Of a stretch of DNA of 64,000 nucleotides, positions 33,701 through 40,768 are shown one piece after another. Source of the DNA: Fodinibius roseus. GTDB taxonomy: Bacteria > Bacteroidota > Rhodothermia > Balneolales > Balneolaceae. Each line of letters starts with the position of its first letter. The stretch's first letter is position 1. The DNA lies in NCBI RefSeq assembly GCF_900129315.1, contig NZ_FQUS01000004.1, positions 1 to 64,000 of the forward strand, read 5' to 3'. Under the pieces are notes generated by a model. It was not told the origin of the DNA. It worked only from the letters and a program-made list of their open reading frames with translations, and searched no databases. The translations under genes were made by a program, and so were the position numbers.

Positions 33701-36483
33701 GCCTGCGAAGCGGAGGTCCATTCCAGCAATCGTTTCCGGGCCACCGACAGCCGCCACAATGTACGGGCAATAGCATCCAGTTGGAGAGCAGCCTGGTGCG
33801 GCAGGATAGCCAGCGTTGAAACAGCCTGGACAGTATTGATTTTCAGGTTCGCCCGGACCTTTTCAAAATAAAGCTTCCATTTGATGCGGGCCGGACGATT
33901 GAATATGTCCGTTGAAAAGCTCACGTAAATGGGAAAAGCAAGAATACCGAAGGCTGCCAGCGTCCATATCAGGGCCGATCCCGGCAGCCAAAACCACCCG
34001 GTCACGAAAAAGAGGGTAAGGAAGAACGGGTTGAGCGACCGCCGCAGATTGTCAAAAATTTTCCAGCGCGACAACAGGTTAGCCTGATTATTTGTGGTTC
34101 CATCGGGTCCGGGCACGCTTCGAAAGAGCCATCGCGCAATCTGCCAGTCACCGCGTGTCCACCGGTGATTTCTTTTACAATAACTGGCGTAATTTGTCGG
34201 ATACTCATCAAAGAGTTCAATATCCGTGCTCAGTGCCGCACGGACATAATTACTTTCAATCAGATCATGCGAGAGTATCCTGTTCTCCGGGAACCGGTCG
34301 TCAAGCACGGTATGAAAAGCGCGCACGTCATAAATCCCTTTTCCCGTGAAAATCGCCTCCCCCAACAGGTCCTGGTAGATATCCGACACCGCGGTGGTAT
34401 AGGGATCTATGCCCACATTGCCGGAAAATATCCGTGCAAACAGCGACTTGTTTGCAGCGTCCGGCGGAATGGATATCCGCGGCTGGATAATACCGTATCC
34501 TTTGGTAATGCGATCTTTTTCGCTGTCGTACCAGGCTCTGTTCAACGGGTGGGAAGCGACCCGAACCAGGTCAATGATACTGTCGGGAGGGGTTCGGGTA
34601 TCGGCATCCAGGGTTAAAACGAACCGGACGGGCTTTTCCCGGATGGAATCGATAAAATTCCCCATCATATATGAAAATGAAGAGCCTTCTGAGGGATTAC
34701 ACAGCAGTTTATTCAGTTTTTCCAGCTTCCCGCGTTTTCGTTCCCATCCCATCCATTGGTCCTCCGAAGGATTCCACTTTCGCGGGCGGTGCAGCACAAA
34801 GAACTTGTCACCGTAACGGGAGGAATATTTCCTGTTCAGTCTGTTTATCTCACGTTCGGCTTTTTCAAGAATACGTTCATCTCCCGGCATATGCTCCCGG
34901 TCGGCGTCCGTGAAATCGGAGAGCAAGACAAACTGCAGTCCCGGATCGGGGTTGGCCAGCGAGGTAATTTCCAGTTTCTCCAGCTGGTGTTCCACCTCCC
35001 CGGGTGAATCCACAAGCGTCGGCACCACGATGAGGGTGCGGGCCTGATCCGGTACCCCCTCTTTAATCTTCATTTTGGGCAGGATATGCGGTGGCAGCGA
35101 AAAGACAAAAAAGCGATTTATGACTGAAATCGAAAGTTCAAGGGCGGGAAAGAATCCTACCAACAGCACGCTCAAAGAGACCAACAGCGATGAACTTATG
35201 GCATCGGTAGCGACCCAGAGAACCGCCAGTAAAAAAAGAGTAAATGCAGCTATAAAGCCAATATAATATCCTGCTATCTCCTCTAATTTTTTTCGGATGC
35301 GTTCGCCCAGCGGCATATCGTATTCGATACGCCGGGTCAGCTCGTCATAGCCTTCCCCCAGCAGGTAGTAGCCCACATGCTTTTTCAACACTGAGTAATC
35401 CTCAAAAATATCATTGGCGTCCCGGCCGGAGTGATTGATTTGGCTTTCGGTAAGCACAAGCACTTCTTCAGCTACCTGCTTCTCGGTGAACCCTGAGTGG
35501 CGGGCCAACCGCTCGACGGTACTCCTGTACTGATTCTTCGTCCCCGAGTCCATATCTGTAAAGGCCTCCATCGGGTCCAGCTGCAGGATCTGGTCTACAA
35601 TGGAACACTCTTCCACAAATTCCTGCCACTTTGTTTCGGAGGCCTCCCTCATGGAAAGAATGGCATTCCGGATACTGACCTGCAGTTTGGACTGCCGCTG
35701 GGCTTCGTCTCTGAGGGCTTCATTAAGTGTGGTATTATGGGAGCGCAGCCGGTACTCGAACCACTTCTTCTCCTCTTCGGATATCAGTCCCGCTCCCTGC
35801 AGCTGGTGAGCGAGTTCAACATAATGAAGCCGGTCATCATATGAATCCCTTCGCCCGTCCAGCCATTCAATAACCCGGCGCAACACGCTTCCCGGCTCGT
35901 CGGTATCCTGCTCCAACAGCCGGGTAACAAGATCCTGGATATCCGACCGGATATCCCGCCTTTCGAGTATCCGGTTCGCTTTTAGTGCCAAATGCCGGAT
36001 GAGCACCAGGCGCACCATGACAGGGATGGCCCAGAGTTCCCCGACCCGGAGCGGCAGCTCCTCCTGGTAACTCTGGACATACCGGGTCAGATCTTCGATA
36101 TCAATAACATTATCAGTATGGAGGGACAGGTTTTGTACCAGATCATAAACCCGGGGCATCCCGCTGTTCGATCCGGAAGACAGGTGAGGCAGATTGCGCT
36201 GGTAACCGATGGGAAAATCATTCTCTACCTGAACAATCTGTTCCTGGATGATGTAAAAATTATCGATCAGCCATTCCGCGGCCGGCGTAATATCTTTGTT
36301 CTGCTTAACCGAGGTAGCCAGAACCTTGTAGGCCTTTGTCAAAATCTCCCGGGCTTCCTCCAGCCGTGGCTTCACGGGCAGAATATCCTTATTCCGGTAG
36401 GTAAAAGAATGCCTTCGGGACAGTTCTTTCGCATCCTGTTTCAACAGATCAGCCTGAAACATTAATGTGGACTCTGGAGCCAT
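27760..36483 (-). CDS. ndvB: Cyclic beta-1,2-glucan synthase (NdvB/Cgs)
   Basis: 2907 aa, typical for the family. Membrane spans flank a GT84 glycosyltransferase: about 405-460, then PTLVD (486-491), LTLDADTRTPPDS with the DxD (about 623-635), SHDLIESNYVRA (about 738), HRWTRGDWQ (about 773), then spans at about 818-850 and 943-985. A glycoamylase-like domain follows (SEARIASLIAIAKGD, about 1345; GHIVDLQQEYAEKF, about 1424). Two super-sandwich domains (about 1590-1880 and 2095-2340) lead to a GH94 phosphorylase domain with GTGDWNDGMN (about 2578; the Asp is the catalytic acid of GH94). In this family the transferase grows the chain, and the GH94 part sets its length and helps cyclisation. Product: osmoregulated periplasmic glucan. 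Cotranscribed with DUF5335 (12-bp gap). Confidence 0.93.
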   Translation of the reverse strand: MAPESTLMFQADLLKQDAKELSRRHSFTYRNKDILPVKPRLEEAREILTKAYKVLATSVKQNKDITPAAEWLIDNFYIIQEQIVQVENDFPIGYQRNLPHLSSGSNSGMPRVYDLVQNLSLHTDNVIDIEDLTRYVQSYQEELPLRVGELWAIPVMVRLVLIRHLALKANRILERRDIRSDIQDLVTRLLEQDTDEPGSVLRRVIEWLDGRRDSYDDRLHYVELAHQLQGAGLISEEEKKWFEYRLRSHNTTLNEALRDEAQRQSKLQVSIRNAILSMREASETKWQEFVEECSIVDQILQLDPMEAFTDMDSGTKNQYRSTVERLARHSGFTEKQVAEEVLVLTESQINHSGRDANDIFEDYSVLKKHVGYYLLGEGYDELTRRIEYDMPLGERIRKKLEEIAGYYIGFIAAFTLFLLAVLWVATDAISSSLLVSLSVLLVGFFPALELSISVINRFFVFSLPPHILPKMKIKEGVPDQARTLIVVPTLVDSPGEVEHQLEKLEITSLANPDPGLQFVLLSDFTDADREHMPGDERILEKAEREINRLNRKYSSRYGDKFFVLHRPRKWNPSEDQWMGWERKRGKLEKLNKLLCNPSEGSSFSYMMGNFIDSIREKPVRFVLTLDADTRTPPDSIIDLVRVASHPLNRAWYDSEKDRITKGYGIIQPRISIPPDAANKSLFARIFSGNVGIDPYTTAVSDIYQDLLGEAIFTGKGIYDVRAFHTVLDDRFPENRILSHDLIESNYVRAALSTDIELFDEYPTNYASYCKRNHRWTRGDWQIARWLFRSVPGPDGTTNNQANLLSRWKIFDNLRRSLNPFFLTLFFVTGWFWLPGSALIWTLAAFGILAFPIYVSFSTDIFNRPARIKWKLYFEKVRANLKINTVQAVSTLAILPHQAALQLDAIARTLWRLSVARKRLLEWTSASQAEKLSTNDLSSYFRSMMVSVILGTGILVLGIFIDPADLWIIIPFSLLWITSPFFANYFSTTGRKKKSEFSEEDKKTLRSYARRTWFYFERLVSDEYSWLPPDNDQEDPELPPVARTSPTNIGLTLVSTQAAYEMGYITLSELLTRLENTLHSLLQLERYKGHFYNWYEINLGEALSPKYISTVDSGNLAAGLIVIRQAVGRLMKKQNPNGAFRDGLEDTLETLRTIVTDLQEEVENGEEVCREMKTCLDRMSDLLNREDPTTISGNLRLLDDLKESACTLCGQNVMKLRGSLGDQRVDDLLYWMESPLRQIKSYKNELQQLEKSVPDDALQSSPDEWLKHLEIERERGRPEDNSAWQLLKNWNNQIQSIREISERLVSEMDFRFLYEKKSGLFSIGYNVEKAELDEGTYDLLASEARIASLIAIAKGDVHSEHWFRLSRRLTSRNQHEFLLSWGGTTFEYLMPHLFQKSYPNTLLSHTYGHIVDLQQEYAEKFNRPWGFSESAYNSLNMDLNYQYRAFGVPGLGLKRGLAEDFVVAPYASILSLMVAPEKSMDNLLELEKIGALGLKGFYDAVDFTPDHLAKSESYKVVKTYMVHHHGMSFMALLNVLHDWSIHRYFHADPQIKACELLLQERIPRGIPVKEPYPIEVEMEPGEQHSVTYTVDHAGINNLDDAPPRLHLLSNGRFHSFVSHAGTGCSHYGDIRLTGWKPDATEDPLGPFIYIKDRETDRYWSAFHQPVKRKPDRYDTWFHNGKVQTSRVDEWIETTTEVCVSPENPIELRKVTLTNYSDRKRTLELTSYAEIVLNGAADHQSHPAFSKLFLQTDYLADHHGILAWRRPRNAGEDPLWMVHMVASHDLENLEEPLQFETERANFIGRGRSLKNPRAMDSGYRLSGSIGNVLDPILSLRRSVTLGPGEKMQVTFGTGWAGSREEAEDLADMFDNPHAVERSFELASIYNTVELDHIGVTSNEFQYFQKLAGYMLYSDTRFRAAPEVLAQNRRQQSGLWAYGISGDHPIIVFRVSKTDQLKSMKKMLKGHLLWKHRGLRADLVIINDHPPSYADELQEGIQQAIEASHSSHRGHGEGEVFTLRSDRLSQEDLTLMLTVASVVFKGTLPRVEILDSGHSEEVNSFSENHQSQLYRPASLAGKKPEGQEAAENDLQFFNGYGGFSDENREYRIIAEPDVVKGTVRYPPAPWINVIANSNFGFLATESGAGYTWSENSRENKLTSWSNDPVLDPPAEAFYIRDEDEKVYWSPTPAPVPGQHRYVVSHGFGYTRYEHSSYDIESELLQFVPENDPVKVSRLTIRNKSDVQRTLSLFRYQEWVLGINREDSARFIIQEADRDEYAIYARNHYNNEFAGRIAFASVSTASKEAGDAEVSFSTDRQQFIGRNASLERPSAVAGEADLDDSVNTGGDPCAAFQARLVMEPGEEIEWIVVMGEAKDTEEAKKLVRKYRQTQEVNHAFRDITAFWEERLRRIRIETPDSSLNQMMNGWLMYQNIACRMLSRTGFYQAGGAYGFRDQLQDAMTALYVDPQMTRDQILLHASRQFPEGDVQHWWHPPTGRGVRTKISDDRLWLPYVVNFYIESTGDEEILEEQIPYLEARELEEHEHEVYLQPQQSTKKASLYEHCIRAIEVTLNTGRHGLPLMGTGDWNDGMNRVGDEGKGESVWLGFFLHIVLEEFTEYCEKQGEKERARRYQAEARKLSKHLNKEGWDGAWYLRAFYDDGTPLGSALNEEGRIDAIAQSWSVISGVAPKAKKQKALEALETHLVSKEDRIIRLLTPPFDQTDQNPGYIKGYIPGVRENGGQYTHAAVWAIKAFAESGWGDKAVEYLHMINPVNHAISPEQVSQYKVEPYVVAADVYGEPPLTGRGGWTWYTGSAGWMYRVALESILGIRIKEHVMTIRPAISSEWESYCLEWRLRDGETVYRLEINNPDELQSGGLEGTVDGEPVRFPEGEARIPLENDNQEHSVSLRLIRR

Positions 36484-36495
36484 AATCGATGTTTA

Positions 36496-36822
36496 TTAGC
36501 GCAATTCGATGATGTTTTTGGTGCCGTCAGGCTGAATTACCTCAAAACTGAGCATCCAGCCCTGATCATCGTCATCAACATATATTTTCTCAGGATGGTG
36601 AATTAACCGGTTTAGTTTTTCCAGCTGGATCTCCAGCAAATCGGATTTGTCATCATAGGTAATCCCTTTTAAAAGTAACCAGTTTGTTTCAGGTTGCATT
36701 CCCATCGAGTCCGCTAATATCCGTATTTCAGCGTACTCCGGCTGCTTATCTTTTAAAAAATTTTTAGAAAATGAATTGAAATAATTACCCCATTCTTTTT
36801 TTTGTATTTCCCTGATAGCCAT
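36496..36822 (-). CDS. DUF5335-like protein
   Basis: 108 aa. MAIREIQKKEWGNYFNSFSK, then LLKGITYDDKSDLLEIQLEK, VDDDDQGWMLSFEVIQPDGT, is the DUF5335 pattern (small soluble alpha+beta protein of unknown function). No signal peptide. It precedes the glucan synthase by 12 bp on the same strand, so the two are probably one transcript. A link to envelope or osmotic stress is inferred from this. Confidence 0.8.
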   Translation of the reverse strand: MAIREIQKKEWGNYFNSFSKNFLKDKQPEYAEIRILADSMGMQPETNWLLLKGITYDDKSDLLEIQLEKLNRLIHHPEKIYVDDDDQGWMLSFEVIQPDGTKNIIELR

Positions 36823-37263
36823 AACAGCAGGTTATTTTAAAATTGAAATTATGTTAACGTCATAATCTCAAAAGCGCGCATCACCTGTTTACAGGCGGAT
36901 TCCGGTCTGTAATGAGGGCGAATACCCTACAGGAAGAAAGTAAATCAACAGGAACCGTTTCCCTTTCGGAACCTGCGGATTCGTGGATCGCGTGGGGTAG
37001 GTCAGACGCTTTGAATCAATCAGATTCCGGGGCCTTTTGAGGCCAATGGTTGGACTTCTTTTATGAAAAGGGACGGAATCCGGTCCAGGTTTACAGACTC
37101 AAAGTAAATGGTGCGAAGTTTGAGAAATTGACGGGCTCTTCAGGACAGGATGTAAGAAATAACACTACACCATTTATAGATTAATTTACTATATCCCGGC
37201 AGCTGGTAATTGAGGTTCTTACCATAAAACAGACAATTACTCAAACAGGAATGAGGTTACATT
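36823..37263. other. 441-bp spacer between divergent genes
   Basis: No gene supported. It separates the DUF5335/glucan synthase operon (minus) from the DksA-like gene (plus) and so must hold both promoters. GGTAA/TTACC (about 37205-37223) is a short dyad near the plus-strand gene. Otherwise I see nothing. Confidence 0.5.
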
Positions 37264-37665
37264 ATGGAAACGACAAAAACGATCAACTCACCATTTGACG
37301 AGCAAACCCTTCAGTACTTTAAGGAACTTCTACTGGAAAAACGCAGGGAAGCGGAGCAGCAGGAAGCGCAAGTTGAAGAGAACATCTCCAATTTAAATGA
37401 GGCCGATGATGCGGATCAGTCCTCTATTGCGCATCACATGGGAGATTTTGGCTCCGATACGGAAGAAAAGCAGTTGAATTACCAGTTCCTGGAGCGAACC
37501 CGAAAGTACATTAACCAGATCAACGATGCGCTCCAGCGAATTGAAGACGGGACTTATGGTATCTGTAAAGCTACGGGAAACCCCATAGCAAAAGGCCGCC
37601 TGGAGTCGGTTCCCCATACCCGGTATAGCATTGAAGCAAAAGAGCAGGGGCTTGACCATGAATAA
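37264..37665 (+). CDS. TraR/DksA-like protein without a zinc site
   Basis: 133 aa. An N-terminal coiled coil (FKELLLEKRREAEQQEAQVE, about 18-40), then the acidic tip (NLNEADDADQSS) and the DksA-type C-terminal domain (INDALQRIEDGTYGICKATG, NPIAKGRLESVPHTRYSIEA). In DksA four Cys bind zinc; here only one (GICKATG) remains. Such zinc-free members exist in the family. DksA-like proteins enter the RNA polymerase secondary channel through the coiled coil whose acidic tip is present here. The next gene starts inside its stop region (8-bp overlap), so both are coupled. Confidence 0.85.
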   Translation: METTKTINSPFDEQTLQYFKELLLEKRREAEQQEAQVEENISNLNEADDADQSSIAHHMGDFGSDTEEKQLNYQFLERTRKYINQINDALQRIEDGTYGICKATGNPIAKGRLESVPHTRYSIEAKEQGLDHE

Positions 37666-38008
37666 AATTTATCAATATGAAATACCAAAAGAAGTCAATA
37701 ACCTGACATTTTCTGTATGGAATAAGAATGTACACCATGGACATGCGTTGTTTGTGGGTAATCTTGTGGAAATCTTTCATTTTTTAAAAAATAATAATAT
37801 CAAAAAAATAGAAGTATCAATCTTAAACTTACGCTTCGTGGAATCATACGATTCGTTAACAGCAGAAGAATGGCTCGAATGGTATTACAGCGTTACTTTA
37901 TTTCTCCCGGAGGGAAGGTTTTTTATACCAGAGTCCCTGATCCGGCAATCAACAAAATCATATGATTTATGCGAATTTTCAGATCCTGTAACTATAGGAA
38001 TAAATTAA
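37658..38008 (+). CDS. Unknown protein coupled to the DksA-like gene
   Basis: 116 aa from the ATG at 37658 (MNKIYQYEIPKEVNNLTFSV). The frame is open further upstream but the ATG overlapping the dksA-like stop fits coupling. The protein has an alternation of beta-like strands and helices (LVEIFHFLKNNNIKKIEVSI, SLTAEEWLEWYYSVTLFLPE). I do not recognise it. It is more AT-rich than the preceding gene. No signal peptide or membrane segment. It is followed by a strong terminator (38233-38297). Confidence 0.6.
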   Translation: MNKIYQYEIPKEVNNLTFSVWNKNVHHGHALFVGNLVEIFHFLKNNNIKKIEVSILNLRFVESYDSLTAEEWLEWYYSVTLFLPEGRFFIPESLIRQSTKSYDLCEFSDPVTIGIN

Positions 38009-38232
38009 CCATTCGCTCTATAAATCTAAGCTCGTTAATACGAAGTAAGAAGGGTGGTTTACAGGGAAACCCCCACAACCCATTCCATATTTTTCCTACA
38101 AACAAGAAGCATACATGGAGTTATATTATATATAGAAACATTGACGTAATGATTGAGAAGTTAAGAATTCTTAAAAAAGAGCACTGCTTACGGGTATACC
38201 TTGGTGTAAACGTAGGCAAGCCAGAAAATTTA

Positions 38233-38297
38233 CCTCAGGCTTCTCGATAAATCCCTTTTATAACTGAAGGGTTTAAAGAGAGTGCTCGGGTTTTTTG
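38233..38297 (+). terminator. Terminator of the DksA-like transcript
   Basis: A long stem (CCTCAGGC TTCTC ... AAATCCCTT paired with AAGGGTTT ... GAGAG T GCTCGGG, with a few mismatches) is followed by TTTTTT at 38291-38296. This is a good rho-independent terminator for the two-gene operon upstream. Confidence 0.75.
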
Positions 38298-38322
38298 TTG
38301 ATCGCCGGAAGGTGATCAACAC

Positions 38323-38422
38323 GAAGCCAGCGGTTGGGGGTGTCCCAAACAAGAGTTGGGACTGAGATCAGACCCCTCGAACTTGATCCGGACCATGCCG
38401 GCGAAAGGAAACCAACGGCTTC
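38323..38422 (+). promoter_or_regulatory. TPP riboswitch (THI element), orphan
   Basis: The thi-box landmarks are all present in order: P1 GAAGCC (38323-38328) pairing with GGCTTC (38417-38422); P2 with GGGGGTG against ACCCC; a P3 stem GTCCCAA/TTGGGAC; the conserved CTGAGA; CGAACTTGATCCGG; the P4/P5 arm ATGCCGGCGAAAGGAAA. It matches the TPP aptamer in core and helices. About 60 nt later a terminator follows, and no thiamine gene lies downstream (the next gene is on the other strand). A hairpin GTTGATC/GATCAAC (38297-38320) precedes it. Confidence 0.88.
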
Positions 38423-38480
38423 ATTAGTTATTTTTATATTCTACTGAGGGCGATTTCATTTTATTCTCTTGAGGGCAAGG

Positions 38481-38511
38481 GTCCCTGCAGTAACACGCAG
38501 GGGCTTTTTTT
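38481..38511 (+). terminator. Terminator after the TPP riboswitch
   Basis: CCCTGC (38483-38488) and GCAGGG (38497-38502) form a stem, followed by GGC and seven T. It is the expected expression platform of a transcription-terminating riboswitch. On the other strand it could also end the GlsB-like transcript about 280 bp away. 38512-38792 holds no supported gene. Confidence 0.75.
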
Positions 38512-38792
38512 ATTCCGCTTAGGTGTTAGTTTAAGCTCACCGAAATCTTTCATTTCAGTTAATAAGTACACGAAATAAATCGTAATCTTACCTAATAGCA
38601 AAAAAGGGACTCCTCCCGGCTGTGAATGATTTTTACAACCTGTCTGCCTCACCCGGGCACATTCTCGCACAAAAAAATTAAAATTATTAAAACAATCTCT
38701 CCTTCATTGCCAGTTTCAGGGTCTATATTAATTATCCACAATTCTTTATACGGCAATAAAATTGTAATAATAAATATGACTTCTCCTTTCGT

Positions 38793-39086
38793 TTATTCCA
38801 CCTTGATTCGCGGCTTGATATTACCATATTTGTCTTCTTCGTGGTGCTGATGAAATACATTCACAATAAATAAGAAAGCAATCGTATAAACGAAGGCGAA
38901 TAACAGTCCATCACCGAAATCCAACAAGATACCAAGCGAACCGGTCAAAACCGACGCAATGACGCCCCAGAATATATTAGCGGGGACTGTCACTCCTTCT
39001 CTTTTGACAATGAGCCCGTAGAGTAAACCAACCAGTAATCCCAGTGCTATAAACCAAAAAATAGCTGTTGCGCTTAAACTAATCAT
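38793..39086 (-). CDS. GlsB/YeaQ/YmgE-like membrane protein
   Basis: 97 aa with three likely membrane segments (ATAIFWFIALGLLVGLLYGL, VPANIFWGVIASVLTGSLGI, LLFAFVYTIAFLFIVNVF) and a short charged tail with His residues (HQHHEEDKYG). This fits the GlsB/YeaQ family (transglycosylase-associated protein), small inner-membrane proteins induced by stress. The GTAAGGGATT motif upstream (39161-39179) is shared with other genes of the region. Confidence 0.75.
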   Translation of the reverse strand: MISLSATAIFWFIALGLLVGLLYGLIVKREGVTVPANIFWGVIASVLTGSLGILLDFGDGLLFAFVYTIAFLFIVNVFHQHHEEDKYGNIKPRIKVE

Positions 39087-39160
39087 CTTTACCTCCCATT
39101 TTGAGTGTAATAATTATAATTATCTTGTAGTAAATATAGGCATGTTGTTTTTACGAAGAG

Positions 39161-39180
39161 GTAAGGGATTCCCGCTTAAC
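39161..39180 (-). promoter_or_regulatory. Shared operator-like motif upstream of the GlsB-like gene
   Basis: Read toward the gene it is GTTAAGCGGGAATCCCTTAC, containing the palindrome GGGAATCCC. Similar blocks lie at 41979-41995, 52813-52830 and 55508-55526, each 60-175 bp upstream of a gene and in gene orientation. Confidence 0.4.
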
Positions 39181-39390
39181 ATTGAAGGGATTAGGAGGGC
39201 GTTTTATGGCAACCGGCTTTCTGATAATTACCTTGAATACATATTGTTATTTCAATAACATTAAAATAGTATAGAGAAAACTGAAAGTGCAAAATTGTAC
39301 TATAAGAAACTTTGAAAAAACAGGGATATAAGACAATATCAAAGCCTTGAGTGTATACAAAACCACAGTATATAAAGCATCTGTGAGTAT

Positions 39391-39443
39391 GTTGAATGCG
39401 CGAAAATACAGAGAGCGGCCAAAAGAACGGTTTTACAGAGGTT
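39391..39443. repeat. Scattered repeat, copy 3
   Basis: GTTGAATGCGCGAAAATACA followed by GAGAGCGGCCAAAAGAACGG and TTTTACAGAGGTT. Related to 12651-12700, 40044-40075 and (reversed) 54885-54931. CAAAA/TTTTA flank a GAACGG loop. Confidence 0.6.
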
Positions 39444-39485
39444 CCCATGGTGATTTGACTGTATAAAACAGAAGATACTTGGCCC

Positions 39486-39863
39486 ATGACATATAAAGAC
39501 ACCCAGCTTGAATTAGCCAACAATCTCACAAAATTACTGAGACATCTCAATTTTTCCGATATCCGCATTCGCAGCAATACAGCATTTCCGGACCCCGAAG
39601 TTCATGAAATAGTCATGACTGAGTTGGGATATATACCACCGCTGATGGCCAAAAAAAACGGGGTAATTTATTATTTTGAATTTATCGAAGACAATCCAAA
39701 GGACCTGAACAGAATAAGACAGCCGCTCCAAAAAATCATTGCGCTGGGCTATAAGCAATGGGACACGGACTTCGTACTCGTGACCCGGTATGGCAATAAA
39801 GACGCTGTACGGGAATGGTGTCAAAACTACAACCTGCCCGTGAATGAGATCTGGGAAATGTAA
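39486..39863 (+). CDS. Hypothetical protein, 125 aa
   Basis: Not recognised. The protein begins MTYKDTQLELANNLTKLLRH, has an alternating strand/helix pattern (IYYFEFIEDNPKDLNRIRQP, TDFVLVTRYGNKDAVREWCQ) and no signal peptide. The E-[IYYFEFIE]-D region with VLVT resembles the core strands of restriction-nuclease-like folds, but no complete catalytic motif is seen, so I make no claim. It is flanked by two copies of the scattered repeat, which suggests the unit may have been moved as a block. Confidence 0.55.
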   Translation: MTYKDTQLELANNLTKLLRHLNFSDIRIRSNTAFPDPEVHEIVMTELGYIPPLMAKKNGVIYYFEFIEDNPKDLNRIRQPLQKIIALGYKQWDTDFVLVTRYGNKDAVREWCQNYNLPVNEIWEM

Positions 39864-40043
39864 ATGTAAGGATTAAGACTACATCTATTTCATCTTTTGC
39901 CGTAAACCCAAAAAGGTTTTCCAGTGTATTTTGCAATTAGAAGTCTTAGAAAAACCAGGATTTTGTTCATAGCCAAGGCCCCGGGGAGGTTGCCCTCGCA
40001 GCATATTGCCTATATGTGAGGATTTCAACCGACCGATAATGCC

Positions 40044-40075
40044 GGCCTTGGCCAAAAGAACGGTTTTGCAAAGAC
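40044..40075. repeat. Scattered repeat, copy 4
   Basis: GGCCTTGGCCAAAAGAACGG followed by TTTTGCAAAGAC. The CAAAA-GAACGG-TTTTG hairpin is best preserved here and at 54885-54913. It lies between the 125-aa gene and the DUF3365 lipoprotein. Confidence 0.6.
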
Positions 40076-40109
40076 TTCGATTAGTGTAAACTAAAAAAAC
40101 TATCCTTTT

Positions 40110-40733
40110 ATGCGCTTTACTCTTCTCCTCTTTTTCGTTCTGCTGGTGGGCTGCGGCCCTCAAGATGACAGTCGCCCATCCGAAAGTGAACGTATGGATA
40201 TTGAGGCCGAAATAGACACAACAGCCGTCGTCTCAGCGGGACAGGAAATCTCGGGGGCAGCCTTCCAGACGTTAAGCCGCAATTTACAGCAGGCTGTGAA
40301 GGAGGGTGGCGTGAAAAACGCGCTGGAATTCTGCAATGTCAGGGCAATGCCCCTTACCGATTCCCTTGCCGCTCATTACGGAATCAAACTTCGCAGGGCC
40401 TCTCACCAGCCCAGAAATCCCGTCAACCGTGCCGATTCGCTGGAAATGGAAACCATAAAAGAATACATACGAAAAATAGAACAAGGCGGTGAGTTAAAAC
40501 CGGTTACCTACGCGCGGGGCAACACCATCACTTATCACGCCCCCATTCGCATTCCCGGCCAATTGTGCCTGAACTGCCACGGCAGTCCCGGAACGGATAT
40601 AGCGCAATCGGATTTAAAGACCATCCAGGAGCTGTATCCCGAGGATGAGGCCACCGGCTTTGAGATGGGAGAGCTACGGGGCATCTGGTCGATACAATTT
40701 CCGCCGGGTCATTTCGACCAACAGGATGAATAA
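40110..40733 (+). CDS. DUF3365 heme-type lipoprotein
   Basis: 207 aa. A lipobox LLLFFVLLVGC puts the lipidated Cys at 15. The domain (FQTLSRNLQQAVKEGGVKNA, LEFCNVRAMPLTDSLAAHYG, LRRASHQPRNPVNRADSLE) is the DUF3365/Tll0287-like fold. It has one C-x-x-C-H heme site, Cys153-Leu-Asn-Cys156-His157, in IRIPGQLCLNCHGSPGTD. The family includes small c-type cytochromes and redox sensors. It is a periplasmic, membrane-anchored mono-heme protein here; its partner is unknown. Confidence 0.88.
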   Translation: MRFTLLLFFVLLVGCGPQDDSRPSESERMDIEAEIDTTAVVSAGQEISGAAFQTLSRNLQQAVKEGGVKNALEFCNVRAMPLTDSLAAHYGIKLRRASHQPRNPVNRADSLEMETIKEYIRKIEQGGELKPVTYARGNTITYHAPIRIPGQLCLNCHGSPGTDIAQSDLKTIQELYPEDEATGFEMGELRGIWSIQFPPGHFDQQDE

Positions 40734-40768
40734 GCAGTCAGGTCTGACCAATCTCGAATTTTCAAAGA

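Larger units (their letters stand above)
39087..39485. other. 399-bp spacer with operator-like motif and repeat copy
   Basis: Contains the GTAAGGGATTCCCGCTTAAC block at 39161-39180 (75 bp before the GlsB-like start codon) and one copy of the scattered repeat (39391-39443). No gene supported; the 128-aa minus frame here overlaps the next gene and has no family features. Confidence 0.5.

Noticed and set aside
37969-38250. 93-aa plus frame after the coupled unknown gene
   Set aside because: Overlaps the preceding gene out of frame and runs into the terminator stem at 38233; no family match.
38626-38850. 74-aa plus frame that might be the riboswitch target
   Set aside because: No ribosome site, begins about 115 bp beyond the terminator, overlaps the GlsB-like gene on the other strand, and has no domain.
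39191-39577. 128-aa minus frame
   Set aside because: Overlaps the start of the 125-aa plus gene, holds a repeat copy, and has no recognisable features.
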